Positions 28,512 to 36,922 of a stretch of 64,000 nucleotides of DNA are shown here, one piece after another (the first letter of the stretch is position 1; each line of letters starts with the position of its first letter). The translations under genes and the position numbers were made by a program. The notes beneath the pieces are model-generated. The model was given only the letters and a program-made list of their open reading frames with translations, was not told where the DNA came from and did not search any database. This DNA comes from Gordonia rhizosphera NBRC 16068 (lineage in GTDB: Bacteria > Actinomycetota > Actinomycetes > Mycobacteriales > Mycobacteriaceae), in the NCBI RefSeq assembly GCF_000298195.1, contig NZ_BAHC01000247.1:62001-126000 (forward strand). The letters run 5' to 3'.

Positions 28512-29414
28512 TCAGCAGCGTCCCGCGGGCAGGCCTGCGAGATTGCGTTCGAGCCAGCCACCGACCTTGTTGAGCATCCTGGTGCCATCACCGAACGACC
28601 CGCTGCGCGGCATCGCGGCCATGGCAACCGCCACCTGTCCCCGATTGGTGGTGATGATGCCGAGTTGGCGCACGAGGTAACCCGGCGACGTCGATGTCGC
28701 CGGACCCCAGCCACCCTTGACCGCGGTCACCACTCCACGGCTGCGTGACATCTTGGCGATGCCCCACTGTTGATTCGCCGCCACGTGGCTCATCAGGCGG
28801 ATGAGGTCCTCGGTTCCGGGCATACAGGGCAGATGGGCCCCGAACCGAGCCTGATCGGAGAGCGCCCAGGGCGTGTAACCGGGGTAGGACGGCGGATCGT
28901 CGACCTCCGAACTCACCCGGGTGCGGCTGTCGTGGCCCTCACGGAGCACGTTTGTGACCGCCGCAACCGACGCCTGTCCCCCGCCGAGCGAACCCCACAA
29001 CTCACCCGCCGCGTCGTTGTCGGAGAAGATGATCGCTTTGTCCTCCATCGCCGCGACCCGGTACCCGTTCTTGCGCTGGGCGGCCAGAGACACCGGCACC
29101 TTCAGCGTGGACCACGCACGACCCGATTTCAGATTCCCCATCGTGACCGCCCGGTCGGAACCGATCGGCACGATGGCCAGCCCGACCTTTCCGGGCAGAG
29201 ACTTGCGCATGGACTTCTGGAGCACGGCGAAGCTCTTGGTGAGCTTCTTGTCCATCGTGACCGGCGGCTCGAAGAACCGCGACACCTCGGGCGGAAGCGG
29301 CGGCAGTTGCGGTGGCCACCATGAGGGTGAGGCGGCGGCGGACCCGCCGCCGAACACGACGCCGCACACCACCGTCATCGAGACCACACCGACGATCCAT
29401 TTCGAACGAGTCAC
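28512..29414 (-). CDS. exported serine hydrolase of the class A beta-lactamase fold
   Basis: This ~300-residue exported protein has a signal peptide (WIVGVVSMTVVCGVVFGGGSAAA) and a penicillin-recognising fold. The three signature elements can be read in order: S102-T-L-K105, S131-D-N133 and KGGWG near residue 225. The class A Omega-loop ExxLN glutamate is not evident, so beta-lactam hydrolysis is doubtful; it may be a peptidoglycan-binding or esterase homologue. A Pro-rich segment (SWWPPQLPPLPPEVS) follows the signal. The GTG at 29414 is chosen because CAGGAG lies about 7 bases upstream; a GTG six codons earlier would overlap it. Two Cys, in the C-terminal half, may pair. Confidence 0.75.
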   Translation of the reverse strand: MTRSKWIVGVVSMTVVCGVVFGGGSAAASPSWWPPQLPPLPPEVSRFFEPPVTMDKKLTKSFAVLQKSMRKSLPGKVGLAIVPIGSDRAVTMGNLKSGRAWSTLKVPVSLAAQRKNGYRVAAMEDKAIIFSDNDAAGELWGSLGGGQASVAAVTNVLREGHDSRTRVSSEVDDPPSYPGYTPWALSDQARFGAHLPCMPGTEDLIRLMSHVAANQQWGIAKMSRSRGVVTAVKGGWGPATSTSPGYLVRQLGIITTNRGQVAVAMAAMPRSGSFGDGTRMLNKVGGWLERNLAGLPAGRC

Positions 29415-29613
29415 TTTTGTCTCCTGAGTCACTTCTGCAACAGGAAGACTACGGTGACCGCCCGTCGGCTACCAGCGACGATGCGAATCTGTAGTAATCG
29501 GCCGCGTTCCCCGGAGCACGCGCACCGAAAACATCACCGCAGGGCCGCGCCATCGACACATTGCACTCAGCGACTCTCACCGGTGAGGTTTTCGGGGCGG
29601 GATCGGTGAGCGG

Positions 29614-30297
29614 TCAATCCTCCCGAGACCGCCAGCGCCCCATACCCAGGAACACCATCACCAGCTGACGTTCGGTGCGTTCGACGATCTCGCTTTCCAC
29701 GCCGGGCCCGCGGTAGTCGTTGTCGAGCAGGTCGGCGACGGCGGTCAGCATGATCGTCACGATCAGTTCGGCGGCCACCTCGAGATCCTCGGGCTGCCAT
29801 TGCGCAAGATCGGGCAGGCGCGATAGATCTATCGCGAGTTCCTTTGAGAACAAACGTAATTCGGTGTCGATCGCGCGACGGATCTCGGCGATCCCACCAT
29901 GCTGTTCGCGCACCAGGAATCGGAATTGCGCCTCGTTGTCGTGTACATGGCGCAGCAGGATGGCGAGCGAATTCTGCGCGGTGGGCAATGCCTGCCGGGC
30001 CGCCAGATCGCGCCGCCCGTCCCGCAGGGTGCGCCGCAGAACGCGCATCGAGTCCTCGACGAGGGTCACGCCGAGGTCCTCCATGGAGGCGAAATGCCGA
30101 TAGAACGCGGTCGGCACGATGCCGGCACCACGCGCCACCTCCCGGAGACTGATGCTGGCGAAACTTCGGTCGGCCACCAGTTGCATCGTCGTGTCGAGCA
30201 ACGCCTGCCGTGTCCGGTTCTTGCGTTCGGCCCGGGTCTCCGACTCCGCGGCGGCACGCGAGGCGCGCGAACGCGAAGGATTCCGAGACCTGGTCAC
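29614..30297 (-). CDS. TetR-family regulator divergent from the desaturase operon
   Basis: This ~227-residue TetR repressor has an N-terminal helix-turn-helix (SISLREVARGAGIVPTAFYR, about residues 45-64) and a helical ligand domain. The very basic N-terminal arm (RSRNPSRSRASRAA) precedes it. The start is taken at GTG 30297, because the extension upstream runs into the shared promoter region. It faces the oxidoreductase/desaturase pair across 173 bases, the usual arrangement for a repressor of the neighbouring operon, perhaps sensing acyl-CoA (inference). Inverted repeats in the gap may be its operators. Confidence 0.82.
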   Translation of the reverse strand: MTRSRNPSRSRASRAAAESETRAERKNRTRQALLDTTMQLVADRSFASISLREVARGAGIVPTAFYRHFASMEDLGVTLVEDSMRVLRRTLRDGRRDLAARQALPTAQNSLAILLRHVHDNEAQFRFLVREQHGGIAEIRRAIDTELRLFSKELAIDLSRLPDLAQWQPEDLEVAAELIVTIMLTAVADLLDNDYRGPGVESEIVERTERQLVMVFLGMGRWRSRED

Positions 30298-30356
30298 GAA
30301 ACGAGTGTAAGTGCGCCCACCGGCGATGACGCCGCCGCCTCCCCGTCGCCCTGACA

Positions 30357-30444
30357 ATTCAGTGACTGCCGTCACAGCGGATTCGTCTTGACGCCACGCC
30401 GCGTCACTGTGTCACACTGTTTCGTGTACATCTGTTCACTGAAT
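30357..30444. promoter_or_regulatory. TetR/desaturase divergent control region with inverted repeats
   Basis: ATTCAGTGAC at 30357-30366 has an inverted partner at 30434-30444 (GTTCACTGAAT); 9 of 10 bases match. A 9-base palindrome TGTGTCACA lies between them, and GTGAC-TGCC-GTCAC overlaps the left arm. A TTGACG hexamer occurs at 30388-30393. These are candidate operators for the TetR protein and promoter parts for the desaturase operon. Confidence 0.4.
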
Positions 30445-30470
30445 GCAACAGACCACAAACGGAGCACATC

Positions 30471-31547
30471 ATGGGTATCCGACTGCCACACCTCGTCGGT
30501 TCGATTGTCGAGGCAGCCCTGACCCCCCACCCCGTCGATCGCTATCTCGAACTGATCGACCCGATGCTCACCTGGCGCGACCTGCGCGCGCAGGTCATCG
30601 CCGTGGACCACCCGACCGACCGCACCGTCCGCCTCACGTTGCGGCCGACACGACAGTGGACCGGACACGAGGCCGGACAGTATGTACAGCTCAGCGTTGT
30701 GATCAACGGTGTCCGGCACACCCGGTGTTTCTCCCCGGCCAATGCCGCGCGCCCAGGCGGCGACCTCGAGCTGACCATCACCGCCCACGACAACGGCGTC
30801 GTCTCGACATACCTACGCGAGCATGCCCGCGTGGGCATGGTGCTGGGCTTGAGTCCGGCCATGGGTGAGTTCCGCCTCCCCACCGAACGTCCCCGGGCGG
30901 CGGTCTTCTTGAATGGCGGCAGCGGGGTTACACCCGTACTCTCGATGGTAAGAACACTCGTCGCCGAACACTACACCGGACAGATCACCTTCGTGCACTA
31001 CGCACGAACGCGCGCCGACGTCGCCTACCGCGACGAACTGGTCGCGCTCGACGCCGCGCATCCCACCATCGACCTACGCATGCACTACACCCGCGGGGAC
31101 GACCCCGATCACTTCACCGCCGCGCATCTCGCCGACATCCCCGATCTCGACGACGCGCACCTGTTCGTCTGTGGGCCGCCGGCTCTGATGAACGCCGTCA
31201 CCCGGTTCCACCACGAGACGGGCATGACGCAACCGCTACACAGCGAGGCATTCACACTCGCCGCACCGATCACCATCGATCCGGACGCTCCGGTCGACGG
31301 AGAACTAACCTTCCTGCGCTCCGGCCGATCCGCGACCAACGACGGTCGCACCATCCTCGACCAGGCCGAATCCGCCGGGCTGAGCCCGGACTCCGGCTGC
31401 CGGATGGGGATCTGCTTCTCCTGTAACGCCATCAAGAAATCCGGCTGCACCCGCAACGTGCTGACCGGCGAAACCAACACCGAAGCCGACAAGCGGATCC
31501 AGCTGTGCATCAACGCTCCCGTCGGCGATGTGGAAATCGAGGTATAG
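30471..31547 (+). CDS. ferredoxin-NADP reductase-type electron donor of the desaturase
   Basis: This 358-residue protein is built of an FAD-binding reductase, an NAD(P)-binding domain and a C-terminal plant-type [2Fe-2S] ferredoxin. It corresponds to M. tuberculosis Rv3230c, the known redox partner of DesA3. The FAD-binding strand appears as RHTRCFSPANA (RxYS-like with Cys-Phe-Ser), the nucleotide loop as LNGGSGVTPVLSM, and the cluster ligands as CRMGICFSC with two later cysteines (GCTRN, QLCIN). It carries electrons from NADPH to the membrane desaturase. GGAG precedes the ATG. The stop is 2 bases before desA3. Confidence 0.9.
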   Translation: MGIRLPHLVGSIVEAALTPHPVDRYLELIDPMLTWRDLRAQVIAVDHPTDRTVRLTLRPTRQWTGHEAGQYVQLSVVINGVRHTRCFSPANAARPGGDLELTITAHDNGVVSTYLREHARVGMVLGLSPAMGEFRLPTERPRAAVFLNGGSGVTPVLSMVRTLVAEHYTGQITFVHYARTRADVAYRDELVALDAAHPTIDLRMHYTRGDDPDHFTAAHLADIPDLDDAHLFVCGPPALMNAVTRFHHETGMTQPLHSEAFTLAAPITIDPDAPVDGELTFLRSGRSATNDGRTILDQAESAGLSPDSGCRMGICFSCNAIKKSGCTRNVLTGETNTEADKRIQLCINAPVGDVEIEV

Positions 31548-31549
31548 CC

Positions 31550-32755
31550 ATGACCATCACCACCCGCACCTACCTGCCCGCCCCCGCCGACGCCACGACC
31601 ACACCGTTGACGGGCCTACTCGTCGAGCACGACGCCGATCCCAAACACATCACGCTGAGCTACGAGCAGGTCGAGGCGCTCGGCCGCGACCTCGACGCCC
31701 TTCGTGCCCGCGTCGTCGCCGACCTCGGACAGCAGGATCGCGACTACCTGTACTCGATCATCCGGGCCCAGCGCGGATTCGAGATCGCCGGCCGCGGCCT
31801 GATGTATCTCGGCTTCTTCCCGCCGGCGTGGCTCGCCGCCGTCGGCGCGCTCTCGGTGTCGAAGATCCTCGACAATATGGAAATCGGGCACAACGTGATG
31901 CACGGCCAATACGACTGGATGCGCGAGGACACCTACAACTCGCGCCAGTTCGAGTGGGACAACGTGTGCCCGGCCGACCAGTGGCGGCACAGCCACAACT
32001 ACATGCACCACACGTTCACCAACATTCTCGGCGAGGACCGCGACATCGGATACGGCATCCTCCGCATGGCCCGCGACCAGAAGTGGAATCCGTACTACCT
32101 CGGCAATCTCGCCTACGCCACCGGACTGATGCTGGTGTTCGAGTGGGGGGTGATGCTGCACGACCTCGAGACCGAGAACATCATCGCCGGCAAACGCAAA
32201 TGGCATGACGTCAAGGGCCTCGTGAAGGGCATGTGGCGCAAGGCGCGCCGCCAGGTGCTCAAGGACTATGTCGTCTTCCCGGCCCTGACCGGACCGCTGT
32301 TCGTCCCGACCCTGCTGGGCAACGCGACGGCCAACCTGATCCGCAACGTCTGGGCCTACTCGATCATCTTCTGTGGCCACTTCCCCAGCGGCGCACAGAC
32401 CTTCACACCGGAGGAATGCGCAGACGAGACCCGCGGCCAATGGTATCTGCGGCAGATGCTGGGATCGGCCAACATCACCGGCGGGCGCCTGTTCCACATC
32501 ATGAGCGGCAATCTCTCGCATCAGATCGAGCATCATCTGTTCCCCGACATCCCGGCCGGTCGCTACCCGGAGATGGCCGGCGAGGTCCGCGAGATCTGCG
32601 CACGCTACGGCCTGCCCTACAACACCGGCTCGCTGTCGCATCAGCTCGGATCGACCTGGAAGAAGATCGCCAAGCTCTCGCTGCCCAACTTCATGACCCG
32701 CGACGACAACGACCTCGTCGTGACCGTCGAACGGCGCAAGCCGGCGGCGGCGTGA
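31550..32755 (+). CDS. desA3: acyl-CoA delta-9 desaturase, DesA3-like
   Basis: This 401-residue integral-membrane di-iron desaturase introduces a cis double bond into stearoyl- or palmitoyl-CoA. All three histidine boxes are present: HNVMHG near residue 111, HSHNYMHH near 147, and HQIEHH near 325. Hydrophobic stretches lie between them. It is directly downstream of its electron donor, as in the Rv3230c-Rv3229c pair. Oxygen is a substrate, so its activity should fall in hypoxia. It is likely regulated by the divergent TetR protein. Confidence 0.92.
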   Translation: MTITTRTYLPAPADATTTPLTGLLVEHDADPKHITLSYEQVEALGRDLDALRARVVADLGQQDRDYLYSIIRAQRGFEIAGRGLMYLGFFPPAWLAAVGALSVSKILDNMEIGHNVMHGQYDWMREDTYNSRQFEWDNVCPADQWRHSHNYMHHTFTNILGEDRDIGYGILRMARDQKWNPYYLGNLAYATGLMLVFEWGVMLHDLETENIIAGKRKWHDVKGLVKGMWRKARRQVLKDYVVFPALTGPLFVPTLLGNATANLIRNVWAYSIIFCGHFPSGAQTFTPEECADETRGQWYLRQMLGSANITGGRLFHIMSGNLSHQIEHHLFPDIPAGRYPEMAGEVREICARYGLPYNTGSLSHQLGSTWKKIAKLSLPNFMTRDDNDLVVTVERRKPAAA

Positions 32756-32774
32756 CGGCGCGGACCCGCTGACG

Positions 32775-33164
32775 ATGGCAGAATACGGAGTCATGGTGGA
32801 CAGCTTCGAACGCAACAAAGACCTCGTCCAGGAGCTGGTCGAGTCGACCGCAACTCATGTGGGACGGATCGCCATGATCATCACCGGCGCGGTCGCCGAG
32901 GTGGCACGCGAGATCGGCGACTTGGTCACCGACGGTATCGAGATGCGTGACGCTGCGCGTCGGGCCCGTGACGACGAGGAGCGGGGCATCGTCGAGGTCG
33001 AGGAGATCGACCTCATCGAGGACGGCGAGCCCGACATCGACGATATCGGCGATCCTGTCGACCTCGGCGAGATACCGGCCGTCGACCAGGTCGCCCTGCT
33101 CAGCGCGGACATCGTCCCGGAAGAACCTGTGGACATCGGCGAGTTGCCGGGCGAACAGACCTGA
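32775..33164 (+). CDS. acidic hypothetical protein
   Basis: This 129-residue protein has no recognised family. The first ~60 residues form a likely helix with an Ile/Ala/Val-rich centre (VGRIAMIITGAVAEVAREIG). The last ~65 are very acidic and Asp/Ile/Val-rich (IVEVEEIDLIEDGEPDIDD), probably unfolded. The start is uncertain: an ATG six codons on (32793) lies just after GGAG. It follows desA3 by 19 bases and may be part of the same transcript. Similar short acidic proteins are found in related actinobacteria, but no function is inferred. Confidence 0.55.
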   Translation: MAEYGVMVDSFERNKDLVQELVESTATHVGRIAMIITGAVAEVAREIGDLVTDGIEMRDAARRARDDEERGIVEVEEIDLIEDGEPDIDDIGDPVDLGEIPAVDQVALLSADIVPEEPVDIGELPGEQT

Positions 33165-33322
33165 CGCAACCGACCAGCCGTCGGGCACGTGATCGTCCCG
33201 ACACATGACGTGGTGGGCTGGACAACGGCGGATGTGCGCGGCGGTACCTTGTCCCGTACACATCTGCCGTCGCCACCAGCCATACCCAGGCCCTGACGCA
33301 CCCGGCCAGTAACGTTGGGCCC

Positions 33323-35149
33323 ATGTCCGACATGTGGGAGGTGCTCCGGTCGACGTTCGGCTACGAGTCGTTTCGGGGTGATCAGGAGCAGATCGTCGCC
33401 CACGTCGTCGGCGGCGGTGACGCCGTCGTACTCATGCCGACCGGCGGCGGTAAGAGCCTCTGCTACCAGGTGCCCGCACTGGTTCGGGAGGGCTGCGGGG
33501 TGGTCGTCTCCCCCCTGATCGCCCTGATGGCCGACCAGGTGGCGGCGCTGCGCGACCTCGGTGTCCGGGCGGCCTTCCTCAACTCCACCCAGATGCCCGA
33601 GGAACGCGCCGAGGTGGAGTCCGCGTTCCGTGCGGGCAACCTCGATCTGCTCTATGTCGCACCGGAGCGACTGAACACCGCCGGGACCCGAAACCTGTTG
33701 TCCCAGGGTAAGATCGCGCTCTTCGCGATCGACGAGGCGCATTGCGTGTCGCAGTGGGGCCACGACTTCCGGCCCGACTATCTCGCCCTCGGCGACCTCG
33801 CCGAGCTCTGGCCCGACGTGCCGCGAATCGCGCTGACCGCGACGGCGACCCAGCGCACCCACGACGAGATCACCGACCGCCTGCACCTGCAGCGTGCCCG
33901 GCACTTCGTCGCGGACTTCGACCGTCCCAACATCACCTACCGGATCGTCACCAAGACCGACCCGCGACGACAACTCCTCGACTTCATCCGCTCCGAGGGG
34001 GTCGTCGAGGGTAGGCCGGCGACCGGCATCGTCTACGCGCTCAGCCGGAAATCGGTGGAGGCAACCGCGGAGTTCCTGGTGGCCAACGGGATCGACGCCA
34101 TGCCGTATCACGCCGGGCTCGACCGTCGTCTGCGGCAGGTGACCCTCGAACGGTTCCTGCGTGCCGACGGTGTGGTGGTGGTCGCCACCATCGCCTTCGG
34201 GATGGGCATTGACAAACCCGACGTGCGCTTCGTCGCCCACATCGATCTGCCCAAGAGCGTCGAGGGTTACTACCAGGAGACCGGGCGCGCCGGGCGCGAC
34301 GGCCTGCCGTCGGCGGCATGGATGACCTACGGTCTGGCCGACGTGATGCAACAGCGGCGGCTCATCGACCAGTCTGACGGCGACGCGCAGCATCGTCGGG
34401 TTCAGCAGCAACATCTCGACGCGATGCTCGCGCTATGCGAGACCGTCGACTGCCGCCGTGTGCAGTTGCTCCGGTACTTCGGCCAGGAGGCAGCGCCCTG
34501 CGGCAACTGCGACACGTGCCTGGATCCGCCGGCGACCTGGGACGGTACCGTCCCGGCGCAGAAACTGCTGTCGACGATGGTGCGTTTGCAGCGCGATCTC
34601 GGCGATCCGCCCTATGGGGCGGGGCACCTGATCGACATCCTGCGGGGCGCCGACACCGCGCGTATCCGCGAACGCGGCCATACCCGGCTGACCACCTACG
34701 GCATCGGCGCCGACCTCGACGCCGCCGCCTGGCGCAGCGTGATCCGGCAGCTGGTCGCCACCGGGGTCGTCGAACCCCGCGGCGACTACGGGGTGCTGGT
34801 GCTCACCGAGAAGAGTGGGCCGGTGCTACGCGGTGAGACGACGGTGATGCTGCGCACCGATCCGGCGCGGTCGCCGGCCACCCGCGGACGCTCGACGAAA
34901 GCCGCGGCCGAGCTCCCCGACGCCGACCGCGGCTTGTTCGAGCACCTGCGCACCTGGCGCAAGGCCGAGGCGTCGCAGCGCGGGGTGCCGCCGTATGTGG
35001 TGTTTAACGACGCGACGCTGCGCGAACTCGCCACCCGACGCCCGGAGAGCGCCGCGCAGCTGCGCAGTGTGTCCGGCATCGGTGACGCGAAGCTCGAACA
35101 GTACGGCGACGCCGTCCTGGCCACGATCGCGGCATTCGAATCAGCATGA
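33323..35149 (+). CDS. recQ: RecQ ATP-dependent DNA helicase
   Basis: This 608-residue superfamily 2 3'-5' DNA helicase has Walker A GGGKS (residues 41-45), DEAH (136-139) with the aromatic-rich loop CVSQWGHDFRPDY after it, and helicase C motifs ending in GYYQETGRAGRDG. The RQC zinc site is C377, C393, C396 and C399 (CGNCDTC). The C-terminal HRDC domain is present (about 530-605, RGVPPYVVFNDATLREL). It is a complete bacterial RecQ for recombination and fork repair. M. tuberculosis lacks a full-length RecQ, while many other actinobacteria have one. Confidence 0.93.
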   Translation: MSDMWEVLRSTFGYESFRGDQEQIVAHVVGGGDAVVLMPTGGGKSLCYQVPALVREGCGVVVSPLIALMADQVAALRDLGVRAAFLNSTQMPEERAEVESAFRAGNLDLLYVAPERLNTAGTRNLLSQGKIALFAIDEAHCVSQWGHDFRPDYLALGDLAELWPDVPRIALTATATQRTHDEITDRLHLQRARHFVADFDRPNITYRIVTKTDPRRQLLDFIRSEGVVEGRPATGIVYALSRKSVEATAEFLVANGIDAMPYHAGLDRRLRQVTLERFLRADGVVVVATIAFGMGIDKPDVRFVAHIDLPKSVEGYYQETGRAGRDGLPSAAWMTYGLADVMQQRRLIDQSDGDAQHRRVQQQHLDAMLALCETVDCRRVQLLRYFGQEAAPCGNCDTCLDPPATWDGTVPAQKLLSTMVRLQRDLGDPPYGAGHLIDILRGADTARIRERGHTRLTTYGIGADLDAAAWRSVIRQLVATGVVEPRGDYGVLVLTEKSGPVLRGETTVMLRTDPARSPATRGRSTKAAAELPDADRGLFEHLRTWRKAEASQRGVPPYVVFNDATLRELATRRPESAAQLRSVSGIGDAKLEQYGDAVLATIAAFESA

Positions 35150-35218
35150 GTAAAAGGTTTGTCCTGGCCGTTTGTACTGACTAACCTCTGTGAGGTTGTC
35201 TTTGCAGGAGGTCTCCAG

Positions 35219-35737
35219 GTGTCCCGTTCGTTGCCGTCGGCGCTGACGTTCCCCAACCCGGTCAACGAGTACGCGGCCCGGTCCACCGCCGGCCTGGTGA
35301 TCGTGCTCGCGATCGTGGCGATCGCGGTGAACCAGCCCGTCGTGTACGCGATGCTCGCCGTCGGATTCCTGTTGCGGGTGATGGCCGGGCCGCGGTTCTC
35401 ACCGTTCGGGCAGCTGTCGGTGCGGGTGATCGCCCCGAAGATCTGGCGCAAGACCAAGCTGGTGCCCGGGCCGCCGAAACGATTCGCCCAGTCGGTCGGA
35501 CTGGTCTTCAGCAGCACCGCCCTCGTGCTGTCGCTGTTCGGTCTCGGACTCGCCGCGCAGATCGTCGTCGGTCTGCTCATCGTCGCAGCCACCCTCGAAT
35601 GCGTCTTCGGTCTCTGCCTGGGATGTGTCGCCTTCGGGTTCCTGCAGAACAAGGGCATCATCCCGGAGACCGTGTGCGAAGCGTGCAACAACCTGTCGCT
35701 GCGTCTACCGGCCGAGCAGCAGCAGGCGGCCGCCTGA
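35219..35737 (+). CDS. DUF4395 membrane protein
   Basis: This 172-residue membrane protein has two pairs of hydrophobic helices (TAGLVIVLAIVAIAVNQ; SSTALVLSLFGLGLAAQIVV) and belongs to DUF4395. Its C-terminal third is cysteine-rich: CVFGLCLGC near residue 130, inside or next to the last helix, and CEACNN near 157. Such proteins are often encoded next to thioredoxin-like or sulfurtransferase genes, but none is here. The GTG at 35219 is taken because AGGAGG lies at 35206-35211. Function unknown; a redox or sulfur role is only suggested by the cysteines. Confidence 0.78.
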   Translation: MSRSLPSALTFPNPVNEYAARSTAGLVIVLAIVAIAVNQPVVYAMLAVGFLLRVMAGPRFSPFGQLSVRVIAPKIWRKTKLVPGPPKRFAQSVGLVFSSTALVLSLFGLGLAAQIVVGLLIVAATLECVFGLCLGCVAFGFLQNKGIIPETVCEACNNLSLRLPAEQQQAAA

Positions 35738-35786
35738 GACGGTCGCCGAGACTTCTTCCCCCACGGTTCCGGTCGTCCACCGTCTG

Positions 35787-35813
35787 CCAGCATGGTCGTG
35801 AGACAGATGCTGG
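35787..35813. terminator. possible terminator between DUF4395 and ppx
   Basis: CCAGCAT (35787-35793) and ATGCTGG (35807-35813) can pair as a 7-base stem with a 13-base loop. It lies between two convergent genes, but there is no U-run, so evidence is weak. Confidence 0.3.
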
Positions 35814-35827
35814 TGGTGGTGCGGGGC

Positions 35828-36922
35828 TCAGTCGAGGAGACCAAGCGCGATCCCGTCGAGGATGTCGTGTTCGCTCACGACCAGTTCGGTGATTGCGGTC
35901 CGGTCCCGTAGGACCCGCGCCAACTCCATCGTCACCAGCGCCCCGCCTCCGATCACATCGACGCGGCCCGGATGCATCGGACCGAGCGCCGCCCGCTCCG
36001 CGCGGGTCATCCCGATGAGTCGATGGCACACCGCGTCGAGGTCACCGAGCGAGATCCGGGACAGGTGGATGACCTCCGGATCGTAGGCGGTCAATCCTGC
36101 GCCCACGGCGGACAGCGTCGTCATCGTCCCGGCAACACCCACCCAGGTCCGCGCGCCTTCCACCGGCACCGTCGCAAACGCCTCGGCCAGTCGCGTGCGG
36201 GCGAAATCGTGCGCTGCCGTGATCTCCGCTTCGGTGGGCGGATCCGACGGAAGGCATCGTTCGGTGAGGCGGACACAGCCGATGTCGGCCGAATGGGCCG
36301 CCGTGACGCCCTGCGCATCGCCGACGACAACCTCCGTGGAGCCGCCACCGAGGTCGGTGACCACGAAAGGTCCACTCGCCGGATCGAGTTCGCCGACGGC
36401 GCCGCGGAACGACAGCCGGGCTTCCTCGTCGCCGGTGATGACCTCGGCGCATGCGCCCTCGACGACGCGCCCGAGCAGGTCGGCGGTCATCGCGAAGAAG
36501 TCGTCGCGGTTGGCGGCATCGCGGGTCGCCGACGTCGCGACCATCCGCACTCGCTCGACGCCCGCGGAGACCATGATGTCGACATAGTCGGCGAGGGCCG
36601 CGCGCGTCCGCTCGATCGCCTCGGGGGCGAACTCACCGGTCGCATCCACGCCCTGACCGAGCCGTACGACCCGCATCTCGCGGTGGATGTCGACGAGGTG
36701 GGGTGGGGGGTGATCTCGATACGCCTCCTCGCTGGGCTCGTCGACTACTCGATCAGCAGAAGGGGACGCCTCCTCGCTGCGCTCGTCAGCCACTCGATCA
36801 GCGGAACGAGCCGCACCTCGATCAGCGGCAGAAGTGCCGACTACTCCACCAGCGGAAGAGGCGCGGGCCACCAGGAGGCGGATGGAATTGGTACCACAGT
36901 CGACGGCACCGACGACGGTCAT
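35828..36922 (-). CDS. ppx: Ppx/GppA exopolyphosphatase with a repeat-derived insertion
   Basis: This 364-residue member of the actin-like ASKHA fold cleaves polyphosphate or pppGpp. The first phosphate loop is VDCGTNSIRLLVA at residue 6, and the second nucleotide motif is VVTDLGGGSTEVV. VGVAGTMTTLSAV and DVIGGGALV follow. Between the first strand pair and HREMRVVRLGQG (about residues 22-75) there is a ~50-residue Ser/Asp/Glu/Arg-rich insert coded by repeat DNA (see repeat entry), where homologues go straight on. The ATG overlaps the DUF501 stop (ATGA). The gene is last in eno-ftsB-DUF501-ppx, the order of Rv1023-Rv1026 in M. tuberculosis. Confidence 0.9.
   Translation of the reverse strand: MTVVGAVDCGTNSIRLLVARASSAGGVVGTSAADRGAARSADRVADERSEEASPSADRVVDEPSEEAYRDHPPPHLVDIHREMRVVRLGQGVDATGEFAPEAIERTRAALADYVDIMVSAGVERVRMVATSATRDAANRDDFFAMTADLLGRVVEGACAEVITGDEEARLSFRGAVGELDPASGPFVVTDLGGGSTEVVVGDAQGVTAAHSADIGCVRLTERCLPSDPPTEAEITAAHDFARTRLAEAFATVPVEGARTWVGVAGTMTTLSAVGAGLTAYDPEVIHLSRISLGDLDAVCHRLIGMTRAERAALGPMHPGRVDVIGGGALVTMELARVLRDRTAITELVVSEHDILDGIALGLLD
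36712..36855 (-). repeat. actinobacterial palindromic repeat expanded inside ppx
   Basis: Two tandem 45-base units, 36721-36765 and 36766-36810, share ACGCCTCCTCGCTG, GCTCGTC and CTCGATCAGC. Two shorter degenerate copies of the CTCGATCAGCGG element follow to about 36855. On the coding strand the 45-base units give 15-residue repeats (ADRVADERSEEASPS, ADRVVDEPSEEAYRD). The GAGCGCAGCGAGG core and the CTCGATCAGCGG arm resemble repeats commonly seen in intergenic DNA of Gordonia, Rhodococcus and relatives (from general knowledge). All units are multiples of three bases, so the frame is kept. Confidence 0.85.
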
